From positions 1 to 64,000 of the forward strand of contig NZ_SMRU01000007.1 in assembly GCF_004354015.1 (NCBI RefSeq): a stretch of DNA of 64,000 bases, read 5' to 3'. The position numbers and the translations under genes are program-made. This DNA is from Arthrobacter terricola (GTDB lineage Bacteria; Actinomycetota; Actinomycetes; Actinomycetales; Micrococcaceae). The notes under the pieces were generated by a model. It worked only from the letters and a program-made list of their open reading frames with translations. It did no database searches and was not told the origin of the DNA. Shown in pieces: positions 34,889 to 42,656 of this stretch. Each line of letters begins with the position of its first letter. Positions within the stretch are counted from its first letter, which is position 1.

Positions 34889-36304
34889 ATGATGACGAGC
34901 GACGATCCATCAGCAGGCATCTTCCATCGCCCCTACCTTTTGGCGACGGTCGGTTCCTGCGCGCTGGTCTTCCTGGCCGCCTTCGAGTCGATGGCGGTCA
35001 CCACCATCATGCCGCTCGTCAGCCGTGAGTTGAACGGAGCCGGTCTCTACGCACTTGCGTTCGCCGGGCCGCTGGCTACGGGCGTGATCGGAATGGTCGG
35101 TGCCGGAAACTGGGCGGACCGACGTGGTCCGTCGGCGCCGTTGTATGCTTCCGTCGCCCTGTTCGCGGCGGGGCTGATCATCGCCGGCACAGCGGTTTCC
35201 ATGCCCGTCCTGGTTTCCGGCCGGCTCGTGCAGGGGCTCGGCGGGGGAGCCATGACCGTTGCGCTCTACGTGGTCATCGCCCGCGTCTATCCGGGCAGGC
35301 TCCACGCGCAGGTATTCGCCGCGTTTTCAGCGGCTTGGGTGGTTCCGTCGATGATCGGCCCCTTTGCAGCGGGCGTCGTCGCCCAGGTCCTCAGCTGGCA
35401 CTGGGTGTTCCTCGGCGTCGTAGGCCTTGTCATTCCGGCCTTGGCGATGATCCTGCCCGCGATGCGGTCCCTGCCGGCAACCGCGTCCGACGCCGATGTT
35501 CCCTGGGCGTTCGGCCGCCTCGCCTGGGCCGCCCTCGCGGCTTTCGCTGTCCTCGGACTGAACCTCTCCGGCCAGGTGCCGGGGGTCGGTTGGGCGACTG
35601 CCGCCGTCGCACTTGTCCTCGCGTTGGTGGCCGTCCGCCCCTTGGTTCCGCGAGGGACTCTCCGTGCACGCCGCGGCCTCCCGAGCGTCATTCTCATGCG
35701 CGGGTTCGCGTCGGCGTCGTTCTTCGGCGCCGAAGTCTACGTGCCGTACCTGCTCACTGACCACTACGCCTTCACGCCCGCGTTTGCCGGACTCGCATTG
35801 ACGGGATCCGCGCTTGCGTGGGCCGGAGCGTCGGCCGTCCAAGGGAGGCTGGGGTCCAGGCTAGGTCACGCCGGAGCTGTTCGGATCGGAGCCCTCTCGG
35901 TGCTCGGCGCTATTGCGCTGGTTCTCGTGACGACCGTTTTCTCGTGGCCGGTCGGGGTCGCGATCCTGGGCTGGCTGTTCGCAGGCGCCGGCATGGGAGT
36001 GATGTATCCGAGGCTCAGCGTCATGACGCTGGCACTTTCGGGCCCCGAGGACCAAGGCTTCAACAGCTCGGCCATGTCCATCACGGATTCCCTGGGAGGC
36101 GCGCTTTCGCTCGCCCTGACGGGACTCGTCTTCAGCGCCCTCACGACGGCGGGAGCCTCCTTCGCGGGCGTATTCGCGCTGACCGCGGGGATCGCCGTCG
36201 TCGGGCTACTGGTCGCTCCGCGGGTCGCCGGCCGCAAGCGGACCGAAGTCGTCCGGATCGCCGGTGCGCGTCCCGCTGACGAAGCCGACGACGTCCGGGC
36301 TTGA
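34889..36304 (+). CDS. MFS drug/metabolite exporter (EmrB/QacA-like)
   Basis: A 471-residue membrane protein with 12-14 helices. It has the early FLAAFESMAVTTIMPLVSRE segment, motif A in GNWADRRGPSAP, and motif-C-like AAWVVPSMIGPFAAGVVAQV, which is the mark of antiporters. The paired ATGs at 34889 and 34892 follow TAGGCT; the second sits six nucleotides after it, suggesting leaderless translation. A decayed copy of its first ~200 bp lies at 31.1 kb on the other side of the HNH segment. Confidence 0.88.
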   Translation: MMTSDDPSAGIFHRPYLLATVGSCALVFLAAFESMAVTTIMPLVSRELNGAGLYALAFAGPLATGVIGMVGAGNWADRRGPSAPLYASVALFAAGLIIAGTAVSMPVLVSGRLVQGLGGGAMTVALYVVIARVYPGRLHAQVFAAFSAAWVVPSMIGPFAAGVVAQVLSWHWVFLGVVGLVIPALAMILPAMRSLPATASDADVPWAFGRLAWAALAAFAVLGLNLSGQVPGVGWATAAVALVLALVAVRPLVPRGTLRARRGLPSVILMRGFASASFFGAEVYVPYLLTDHYAFTPAFAGLALTGSALAWAGASAVQGRLGSRLGHAGAVRIGALSVLGAIALVLVTTVFSWPVGVAILGWLFAGAGMGVMYPRLSVMTLALSGPEDQGFNSSAMSITDSLGGALSLALTGLVFSALTTAGASFAGVFALTAGIAVVGLLVAPRVAGRKRTEVVRIAGARPADEADDVRA

Positions 36305-36305
36305 G

Positions 36306-37046
36306 TTAGTCGGCTGAAGTCCGCGTGGCGCGCAGCACGCTGTCGACGACGGCGGCCTGCTGGCCTTCCGGCCCGGTCACCAGCCGCTCCCGCGAATCGG
36401 CAACGTTGATTCTCCATCTGCCCGGACCGGCGGTAAGTGCATCAACGGCGTCCTCAGGGGTGAAGAACTTGTCCTGCATGTCCTTGTGGGCGTTCCACGG
36501 AGCCAGTCCAGCCGGATGATGCCCGACCACCAACAGGGTGCCATGTTCGGCGACAGCACCGGCGGCCGACGAGAGGGCATCGCGCCACGAGAACATCGGC
36601 GAGTGAAGGAAGTGGGACGAGACGAGGTCGAACTGCTCCTCCGGGCGCCACAAGGCAAGATCGCGCTGTTGCCACGAGATATTCGAAGTTCCTGCCTCCG
36701 TGCCGTGCACGGCGGCCCGTTCAAGCGCGACGGCGGATACGTCCACCGCGGTGACCGTCCAGCCATGCTGTGCGAGCCAGATGGCATCCGCGCCTTCACC
36801 GCAGCCGAGGTCGAGGGCTGTGCCAGGCGCCAATTCGGTGGCTTCCGCGATCAGTTGTGCGTTGGGATTCCCGCTCCACCTCTTCTCCTTTTCCTGATAC
36901 ACCCCGTCCCAGAACTGCGCGGGGTCGCTGGCTTCGTCCGTATCAGCGCCGCCCGTCACATGGTGGGCGCCGTGCTCGTGGCGGGAGCCGTACGAAAGGT
37001 GAGCGCCGTGCGAAAGGGATGGGTCGCCGTCGTGATGATGCGTCAT
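36306..37046 (-). CDS. SAM-dependent methyltransferase (class I), His-rich N-terminus
   Basis: A 246-residue Rossmann-fold methyltransferase with motif I ALDLGCGEGADAIWLAQHGW, motif II VTAVDVSAVAL and a following DLVSSHFLH segment, resembling TehB/UbiE-like enzymes. The first ~30 residues are unusual: they hold many His residues (MTHHHDGD, HGAHLSYGSRHEHGAHH), which may bind metal. It converges on the MFS gene with one base between stops and is divergent from the helicase leader. Substrate unknown. Confidence 0.85.
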   Translation of the reverse strand: MTHHHDGDPSLSHGAHLSYGSRHEHGAHHVTGGADTDEASDPAQFWDGVYQEKEKRWSGNPNAQLIAEATELAPGTALDLGCGEGADAIWLAQHGWTVTAVDVSAVALERAAVHGTEAGTSNISWQQRDLALWRPEEQFDLVSSHFLHSPMFSWRDALSSAAGAVAEHGTLLVVGHHPAGLAPWNAHKDMQDKFFTPEDAVDALTAGPGRWRINVADSRERLVTGPEGQQAAVVDSVLRATRTSAD

Positions 37047-37147
37047 GCCTCCAGAGTGCCTTGCCGAACCGGGGCAGGCAACGTGGGAGTTGACATGTGG
37101 GGGACAGGTCAGCGCCCTGCCCGTCCGGGTGGGCTGCGGGAGGATGC

Positions 37148-37153
37148 TAGAAT
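37148..37153 (+). promoter_or_regulatory. -10 box for the helicase leader transcript
   Basis: TAGAAT, about 12 nt upstream of a short leader ORF and 225 nt upstream of the helicase start. No strong -35 is visible. Confidence 0.4.
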
Positions 37154-37164
37154 CGAGTTACTTG

Positions 37165-37215
37165 ATGTGCAGTGATGCCCGCTTAGTTTTAGGTAAGTGG
37201 GCTTTTTTCATGTGA
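37165..37215 (+). CDS. Possible 16-aa leader peptide
   Basis: ATG at 37165 opens a short frame, MCSDARLVLGKWAFFM, ending in TGA at 37213-37215. It spans the whole terminator hairpin of the helicase leader, so its translation would interfere with hairpin formation. The ATG is only a few nucleotides after the predicted transcription start. It could be fortuitous; codon evidence is too short to judge. Confidence 0.35.
   Translation: MCSDARLVLGKWAFFM
37177..37208 (+). terminator. Intrinsic terminator in the helicase leader (attenuator candidate)
   Basis: GCCCGCTTA pairs with TAAGTGGGC (9 bp including one G-U) around an 8-nt loop and is followed by six T. The gene to its left reads the other way, so the hairpin cannot end that transcript. 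It lies between the helicase promoter candidate and the helicase start, as an attenuator would. Confidence 0.7.
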
Positions 37216-37372
37216 GAGGCACATCCTGCGTCGATGAACGCGTTTTTATGGTCCCGGCCAAGGCTCGCTGCCTACCCGGTCGATCACTGACTTTTCCTCG
37301 GCGAAACCCTTGGCCCAACCGGCGTCGAGGGAAGATGTCCGCTGGACACCGCCAGAAAGACCCTTGAAGTAC

Positions 37373-39100
37373 ATGACTACTTTTGCTGCCCTTGGCACGC
37401 CCAAAGCCATTGTCGAATCCCTTGCCGCTTCCGGCATCGAAGAAGCCTTTCCCATCCAGGTCAAGACCCTGCCGGATACGCTCGCGGGCCGCGACGTCCT
37501 GGGCCGCGGCCGCACGGGCTCGGGCAAGACCATCGCCTTCGCGATCCCGTTGGTCGCGCGCCTCGCAGAACGCGAGGCCGAATACTTCCGCAAGCCCGGC
37601 CGTCCGATGGGCCTGGTCCTCGCTCCCACCCGCGAACTCGCAACGCAGATCAACGCCACGGTTGAGCCGCTCGCCAAGGCCATGGGCTTGAACACCACCG
37701 TCATCTACGGCGGCATCTCCCAGGCACGCCAGGAAAAGGCGCTGCGTGCCGGCGTCGACATCGTCATCGCTTGCCCGGGGCGCCTCGAAGACCTGATCCG
37801 CCAGCGCATCCTGACTCTTGAAGCCGTTGAAGTGACGGTGCTGGACGAGGCCGACCATATGGCGGATCTTGGCTTCCTGCCCGTCGTCAAGAAGCTCATG
37901 GACATGACCCCCGCGAAGGGCCAGCGTCTGCTCTTCTCTGCGACGTTGGACAACGGTGTTGACAAGCTGGTCAACCGTTACCTCTCCAACCCGCTGACGC
38001 ACTCCGTGGACGACCCCCAGGCCGCTGTCACCACCATGGAACACCACGTCCTGGTGGTCAACGACCAAACCGTCAAGAAGCAACTGATCGTCGAATTGGC
38101 TTCCGGCGCCGGCCGCCGCGTCCTCTTCATGCGGACCAAGCACCACGCCCGCAAGCTGGCCAAAACCCTCACGGATTGCGGGATCCCCGCCGTCGACCTG
38201 CACGGCAACCTGTCGCAGAACGCCCGAGACCGCAACCTCGCCGAGTTCTCCAGCGGTGAGGTCCGCGTCCTGGTGGCTACCGACGTCGCCGCCCGCGGTG
38301 TGCACGTCGACGACGTCGAACTCGTCATCCACGTCGACCCGCCCACGGAGCACAAGGCGTACCTGCACCGATCGGGCCGTACTGCGCGAGCAGGGTCCGA
38401 CGGCACCGTAGTGACGTTGACGCTTCCGGACCAGCAGTCCGACGTCAAGAAGCTCATGAAGGCCGCCGGCGTCGACGTCACGTTCGAGCGCGTCACCGCA
38501 AATTCGCCGCTGGTTGCCGAATTGGTAGGCGAAGTTGCCGACAAGGTCGACCCCCGCACCCGGGCAGCGCTGCTTGCGGCGAAGGCTCCGCAGCAGGGCG
38601 GCGGCACGTCCACTGGCGCGAATGCGCAGCGTAAGCGGACGCGTCGTTCCGGCCAGGCATCGCCGACCGCAGGTGGCCGTGGTGGTCGCGGCGGGCGGGG
38701 CAAGGTTTCGGCCGAGCCGGTCCGGACCGACATCAACCGTGCCGAGCGCCGCGCCGCAGCGAACGACGACGTCGCCCGCAACTCGCGTGGTCGCGGCACC
38801 TCGGGTTCCGCGCACCGGAACGACGTTCCCGGCTCGCGCGGCCAGGGTGGCCGTGGCCAAGCGGCGCAGGGGCAAGGCGGACGTCCGGCCACGGGCCAGC
38901 GGGCTTCCGCGGGCAACCGCTCGACGTCGGCGCCCAGGACGGATTCCGTGACCTCGACCCGCGGTGGAAACAAAGCCGTATGGTCCTCCAACACCGGCGG
39001 CACTTCTGGCGGTTCGTACGGCTCGGGCTCTGGCCGTCCGGTACGCAGCGGTTCACGCCGTGCGTCGGCTCCGGCATCGAACGAACGCCGAGGTCGCTAG
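37373..39100 (+). CDS. DEAD-box RNA helicase
   Basis: ATP-dependent RNA helicase of ~575 aa acting in ribosome assembly or RNA turnover. Motifs in order: Walker A GRGRTGSGKT, motif Ia PTRELA, motif II DEAD, motif III SAT, and motif VI HRSGRTARAG. From about residue 400 the C-terminus is a long Gly/Arg/Ser-rich RNA-binding tail (RGGRGGRGK, SRGQGGRGQAAQGQGGR). The ATG at 37373 (MTTFAALGTPKAIVES) is preferred over a TTG 21 codons upstream because homologous helicases begin there. A leader with an intrinsic terminator precedes it, and a CATG repeat array follows. Confidence 0.94.
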   Translation: MTTFAALGTPKAIVESLAASGIEEAFPIQVKTLPDTLAGRDVLGRGRTGSGKTIAFAIPLVARLAEREAEYFRKPGRPMGLVLAPTRELATQINATVEPLAKAMGLNTTVIYGGISQARQEKALRAGVDIVIACPGRLEDLIRQRILTLEAVEVTVLDEADHMADLGFLPVVKKLMDMTPAKGQRLLFSATLDNGVDKLVNRYLSNPLTHSVDDPQAAVTTMEHHVLVVNDQTVKKQLIVELASGAGRRVLFMRTKHHARKLAKTLTDCGIPAVDLHGNLSQNARDRNLAEFSSGEVRVLVATDVAARGVHVDDVELVIHVDPPTEHKAYLHRSGRTARAGSDGTVVTLTLPDQQSDVKKLMKAAGVDVTFERVTANSPLVAELVGEVADKVDPRTRAALLAAKAPQQGGGTSTGANAQRKRTRRSGQASPTAGGRGGRGGRGKVSAEPVRTDINRAERRAAANDDVARNSRGRGTSGSAHRNDVPGSRGQGGRGQAAQGQGGRPATGQRASAGNRSTSAPRTDSVTSTRGGNKAVWSSNTGGTSGGSYGSGSGRPVRSGSRRASAPASNERRGR

Positions 39101-39156
39101 GGGTTTCCCGGGGGAGCGGGGTTTCGGGGATTCCGGGCGATATCGCTCGCTTCGGT

Positions 39157-39344
39157 GAGCATGCGCCTTCTTCCCCGACCCAGCGTTTTTCCCGATCCCA
39201 AGGAGCATGCTCAGCGTAGGCCGTGTGGAGTGGACATATTCCGTATATGTCCATTCCTTGGCTTGCGCGAGGAACATGCTCGGTGGTGAACGTATCGCCT
39301 TTACGGAGCATGTCCATTCGTAGAGTCAAAGAATGAGCATGCTC
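39157..39344. repeat. CATG-palindrome repeat array between helicase and MBL genes
   Basis: CATG cores at 39160, 39206, 39275, 39309 and 39338. A composite dyad GGACATAT-TCCGT-ATATGTCC (39233-39253) supplies the variant cores at 39235 and 39246. Spacings 39206-39235, 39246-39275 and 39309-39338 are each exactly 29 bp. Arms include GAGCATGCTC and GAGCATGTCC. The array lies between two converging 3' ends. Confidence 0.8.
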
Positions 39345-39362
39345 CGTACAGCGGGTACGTAA

Positions 39363-40013
39363 TTACCAGCCGCGTTCGCGCCATTCCGCAAGGTGTGGCC
39401 GCTCTGCGCCGAGGGTTGTCGGATCGCCGTGGCCGGGGTGTACTAAGGTCTCGTCCGGGTAGACATTGAACAGTCGCTCGGTCACGTCGTTCAACAACGA
39501 GGTGAATCGCGCGGGATCGCCCTGGGTGTTGCCGACGCCTCCGGGAAACAGAGAGTCACCGCTGAAGATGTGCGCGGGGCCTTCCGGGTCTTGGTACACG
39601 TATGCGATTGACCCCGGTGTGTGCCCGCGCAGGTGAACTGCTGTGATGTCGAAACCGTCAAAGGTTCCCACGTCGCCATGACTCAGTGGGACGTCGACCG
39701 GAACGGGCAGCTCTTCGGCGTCGTCCACACCGGCGGCAGTCTTCACCCTCGTCGCTTCCACCAAGCCGGGAAGCGCTCGCACGTGGTCCCAATGCTGATG
39801 CGTCGTGGCGATCAAGGCTAGCTTCGGGGTAGCCGAGGCATCAGAGGCCGACTCTGCCAGCATCGCCTGGATGGCTGGAAGGTCGTCCGCCGCGTCGATC
39901 AGGAGCTGTGCGCCGCTTGCTTTCGCGGTCAGCAGATACACGTTGTTGTTCATCTCGCTGACCGAGATGCGCCGGATGGTGACGTCGCGCAGTGAATGAA
40001 TGAGTGAGTCCAT
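39363..40013 (-). CDS. Metallo-beta-lactamase-fold hydrolase (glyoxalase II-like)
   Basis: A 216-residue MBL-fold enzyme. The dinuclear metal motif THQHWDH (HxHxDH), the HLRGHTPGSIAYVY His, SGDSLFPGGVGNT with the bridging Asp, and HPGHGDPTTLGAE near the C-terminus are all present. Glyoxalase II and related thioester hydrolases share this layout. It stands alone, converging on the helicase across the repeat array. Substrate undetermined. Confidence 0.88.
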   Translation of the reverse strand: MDSLIHSLRDVTIRRISVSEMNNNVYLLTAKASGAQLLIDAADDLPAIQAMLAESASDASATPKLALIATTHQHWDHVRALPGLVEATRVKTAAGVDDAEELPVPVDVPLSHGDVGTFDGFDITAVHLRGHTPGSIAYVYQDPEGPAHIFSGDSLFPGGVGNTQGDPARFTSLLNDVTERLFNVYPDETLVHPGHGDPTTLGAERPHLAEWRERGW

Positions 40014-40049
40014 TGGTCCACTCTACGGAAGCCGCAGGCGGCATTGCGG

Positions 40050-41069
40050 CTACTCTCGGCCCTGCGAAACCCAGGTGGGGTCCGCGGACCGTGAGCCGAC
40101 GACGGCGTCCGCAGCGCCGTCGAGCACGTCCAGTTGGGCGGCACTCAACTCGAGCGATAGCGCGCCCAGGTTCTCGTCGATCCGGTGCGCTTTGCGGGTG
40201 CCGGGAATGGGGACGACGCTGAGCTGGAGCCTGCGGCCCTGGGCGAAAAGCCACGCCAAGGCCACCTGGGCAGGAGTTGCAAGCTGCCCGGTGTTTTCGG
40301 ACAGCTCCGCGGCGACGGAGCGCACCGCGGCAACAACTGCCTGGTTCGCGTCGAGGGCTCCGTCGGCGAATCGGGGAATCCGGTGCCGGAAGTCGTGATC
40401 GCCGAGTTGCTCGGCGCTGACGGTGCCGGTCAGGAACCCGCGGCCCAGCGGCGAGTATGGCACGAAGCCAACGCCGAGTTCAGCCGCGGCAGGGACGACG
40501 TTGCGCTCAACGTCCCGGCTCCAAATGGACCACTCGCTCTGCACGGCGGAGATCGGGTGGACCGCGTTGGCTTCCCTCAACTCTTCGGCTGTCACCTCGG
40601 ACAGCCCGAGATGCCGGACCTTCCCGGCACGGACAAGCTCCGCCATGGCCTCCACGGTTTCCACAATCGGAACGCGGAGGTCACGGCGGTGCATGTAATA
40701 GAGGTCGATGACGTCGGTACCCAGGCGGCGGAGGCTCGCTTCCGCCGCCTGGGCCACATATGCGGCGTCTCCCCGGACATCCGTGTAGCCGTCCCGCGGA
40801 TTGCCAACGATTCCGAACTTTGTGGCCAGCTGAACCTCGTCGCGGCGTTCCTTCAGTAGCTTCCCGACCAGCTCTTCGTTCCCGCCGGCCCCGTAGACGT
40901 CCGCGGTGTCAATGAAACTGACGCCCGCGTCGACGGCGTGATGGAGCGTTTTGAGGGACTCCGCGGGATCCGCCTCGCCATAGACGGCGGTCAACGCCAT
41001 TCCGCCAAAACCCAGGGGACTCACTTGGAAGTTGTCGCCGAGCTGCACCTTGGTGGATTCCGGGGCCAT
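40050..41069 (-). CDS. Aldo/keto reductase
   Basis: AKR superfamily oxidoreductase of 339 aa in the YajO/AKR13-like group. The catalytic Asp-Tyr region is FIDTADVYGAGGNEELVG, Lys is in VQLATKFGIVG, and His in DLYYMHRRDLRVPIVETVE. VVPIPGTRKAHRIDENLGAL binds NADP. The ATG at 41069 (MAPESTKVQL) has GAAGGAG six nucleotides upstream; an upstream in-frame start is less likely. No regulator is adjacent. Confidence 0.88.
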   Translation of the reverse strand: MAPESTKVQLGDNFQVSPLGFGGMALTAVYGEADPAESLKTLHHAVDAGVSFIDTADVYGAGGNEELVGKLLKERRDEVQLATKFGIVGNPRDGYTDVRGDAAYVAQAAEASLRRLGTDVIDLYYMHRRDLRVPIVETVEAMAELVRAGKVRHLGLSEVTAEELREANAVHPISAVQSEWSIWSRDVERNVVPAAAELGVGFVPYSPLGRGFLTGTVSAEQLGDHDFRHRIPRFADGALDANQAVVAAVRSVAAELSENTGQLATPAQVALAWLFAQGRRLQLSVVPIPGTRKAHRIDENLGALSLELSAAQLDVLDGAADAVVGSRSADPTWVSQGRE

Positions 41070-41156
41070 GGGATACTCCTTCGCCGAATGGTGGTTACTT
41101 GCTGGCAACTGTGTGGGTTGGGGGAGTATTCCGTGCGTTTCTCTGGCCGGGCTCCG

Positions 41157-41525
41157 CTAGTGCGGTTCGGCAGGGAAGAACATGCGCGCGGGCAGCAAGA
41201 GGCCGATCAACGAAAGTGCGATGAATATGACCTGGTGGATGTGGTCGGTGCCCGGCGGTAGGTTTCCTAAGAGGTGGACCGCCCAGAACACGGGGTAGAA
41301 CCAGAGCGCGAACCATGCCCATAGTTCCCTCCGCTGATACGGAACCAAGACGATCATGGCGCCGAAGAAGCCAAGCCCGATCGAAGCCAGGCCATCCGCA
41401 CGATACAGCCCCATGTCCCCGCCACTAGGAACGGCAGCGACCACGACACCAAAAACAAGGATGGCCAGGCTGACGATCGCAAGGCAGACCCAGCTGATCC
41501 GCATCATCCGCTTGGCAGCGCGCAC
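41157..41525 (-). CDS. Hypothetical four-helix membrane protein
   Basis: A 122-residue protein, probably starting at GTG 41525. It has four hydrophobic segments (VCLAIVSLAILVFGVVVAAV; LASIGLGFFGAMIVLV; LWAWFALWFYPVFWAVHLLG; VIFIALSLIGLLLPA). I do not recognise the family. The arrangement resembles small actinobacterial integral membrane proteins of unknown function. Confidence 0.6.
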   Translation of the reverse strand: MRAAKRMMRISWVCLAIVSLAILVFGVVVAAVPSGGDMGLYRADGLASIGLGFFGAMIVLVPYQRRELWAWFALWFYPVFWAVHLLGNLPPGTDHIHQVIFIALSLIGLLLPARMFFPAEPH

Positions 41526-41589
41526 GAGGCCACCCTACACCCGCCACCGTCAGCGAATTCCCGGCGGATGTCATGTGCTTCCCTTGGCC

Positions 41590-41955
41590 TTAGCGCTCAG
41601 CCGGTTCGGCCACTTCATCCCGCGCCTCCGCCGGAAGCGCCTTCAAACCTGCCGCGCAGCCGACGATCCCGGCAATGAACAGCAGCTTGAGGGGGCTGGC
41701 AGGTTCGACGCCGGTGGCCATTGCCCAGCCCACGGTCAGGGCCGCTCCGATCCCCACCCAGACGGCGTAGGCCGTGCCGAGGGGGATGCGCTTCACGGCC
41801 ATTCCGAGGCCGACCATGCTGAGGCTCGCAGCGACGGCGAATACTATGGTGGGGATGAGTTGGCTGAATCCGGCAGACAGGCCAAGGGCGGTGGCCCACA
41901 CGGCCTCAAGTACGGCCGATGCCAACAAAATGACCCATGCAAACTTGCCGGCCAT
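41590..41955 (-). CDS. SMR-family small multidrug/guanidinium exporter, subunit 2
   Basis: A 121-residue four-helix protein of the small multidrug resistance family. The essential membrane Glu is in SAVLEAVWATALG, and RIPLGTAYAVWVGIGAALTV is the helix 3 hallmark close to the SugE/Gdx branch. The ATG at 41955 comes two bases after the stop of the upstream SMR gene. Two unlike SMR genes in tandem usually form a heterodimer (as YkkCD or EbrAB). The C-terminal ~15 residues are an acidic extension. Confidence 0.88.
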   Translation of the reverse strand: MAGKFAWVILLASAVLEAVWATALGLSAGFSQLIPTIVFAVAASLSMVGLGMAVKRIPLGTAYAVWVGIGAALTVGWAMATGVEPASPLKLLFIAGIVGCAAGLKALPAEARDEVAEPAER

Positions 41956-41957
41956 CG

Positions 41958-42272
41958 CTACGCCACCACCTTCAAGCCGACCACGCACGCGCCGATGCCA
42001 GCGAGCAGCAGGAGACGGGCCGCCGTCGGGCGCTCGACCTTGGTGATCATCGCGTAAGCAGCCGTCAGTACGACTCCGACGCCGACCCACACTGCGTACG
42101 CCGTGCCTGTGGGGATCGATCGCATCGCGAAGGCCAATCCTCCGGTGCTCGCGAGCAAACTGACGACAAATACGACTGAGGGAATCGGCTTGCGGAAGCC
42201 TTTGGAGCGGTGGAGCGCTGCGGCCCACACGGCCTCAAGCGCGCCGGAAAAGATGAGGACTAACCACGACAT
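41958..42272 (-). CDS. SMR-family small multidrug/guanidinium exporter, subunit 1
   Basis: A 104-residue SMR protein with four helices, the conserved Glu in SGALEAVWAAALHRS, and SIPTGTAYAVWVGVGVVL. It is the first gene of the SMR pair. Its leader on the minus strand contains the hairpin at 42327-42343. No convincing guanidine riboswitch was found there. Confidence 0.88.
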   Translation of the reverse strand: MSWLVLIFSGALEAVWAAALHRSKGFRKPIPSVVFVVSLLASTGGLAFAMRSIPTGTAYAVWVGVGVVLTAAYAMITKVERPTAARLLLLAGIGACVVGLKVVA

Positions 42273-42326
42273 GACAAGATCCTTTGGCCAGTCTTGTCGC
42301 GTGCCGGGTACTGATCCGTCGTCCGG

Positions 42327-42343
42327 AGGCCCGTTTCGGGCCT
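42327..42343 (-). promoter_or_regulatory. Hairpin in the SMR operon leader
   Basis: AGGCCCG-TTT-CGGGCCT, a perfect 7-bp stem with 3-nt loop, about 55 nt upstream of the first SMR start codon. On the plus strand it is followed by TGTTTCG and could be a weak terminator. Its role is unknown. Confidence 0.35.
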
Positions 42344-42402
42344 TGTTTCGAGGTTAGCAAGCCCGACGCCGGGAGGCCAGCTTGGTGCCGAAACTCACCA
42401 AT

Positions 42403-42656
42403 GGACATGCTCAGTGGTCGACACGCGGGGTGCGCATGTCCGGTGGCGGGGTTGGCCTCGGAGGGGCACATGTCCAGTCCTGAGGTCAGCGAACGCGCAT
42501 ATTGGCGTTATGTCCATCCCTCGCGCCGTGAGCTGAGCATGCTCAGTGTTGGGACCAAGGAGTGAGCATGCTCAGTGTTGGGATCAAGGAGTGAGCATGC
42601 CCAGTGTTGGGACCAGGGGACATGCTCAGTGAGCGGACTTAAGAATGCGCATGCTC
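42403..42656. repeat. CATG-palindrome repeat array, longest copy
   Basis: Cores at 42406, 42435, 42469, 42498 (CATA), 42509 (TATG), 42538, 42567, 42596, 42621 and 42650. Seven of the nine intervals are 29 bp if the 42498/42509 pair is counted as one divided module; the exceptions are 34 and 25 bp. The section 42535-42620 is a near-perfect tandem of the 29-bp unit GAGCATGCTCAGTGTTGGGA plus CCAAGGAGT. It begins about 130 bp upstream of the SMR pair and runs into the 3' end of hutD. It accounts for most of the gene-free stretch 42273-42638. Confidence 0.85.

Noticed and set aside
36950..37140. Additional CATG array member near 37.08 kb (GACATGTGGGGGACAGGT)
   Set aside because: Only one core, no 29-bp partner and no AGTGGTGGG tail.
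42273..42360. Guanidine riboswitch upstream of the SMR exporter pair
   Set aside because: The leader has hairpins, but neither the ykkC core nor two ACGR-loop mini-ykkC stems can be drawn; the closest loops read GCGT and GACGA.
42403..42656. CRISPR-like array suggested by regular short repeats
   Set aside because: The 29-bp units are directly adjacent tandem or near-tandem copies without unique spacers of constant length, and no cas genes are present.
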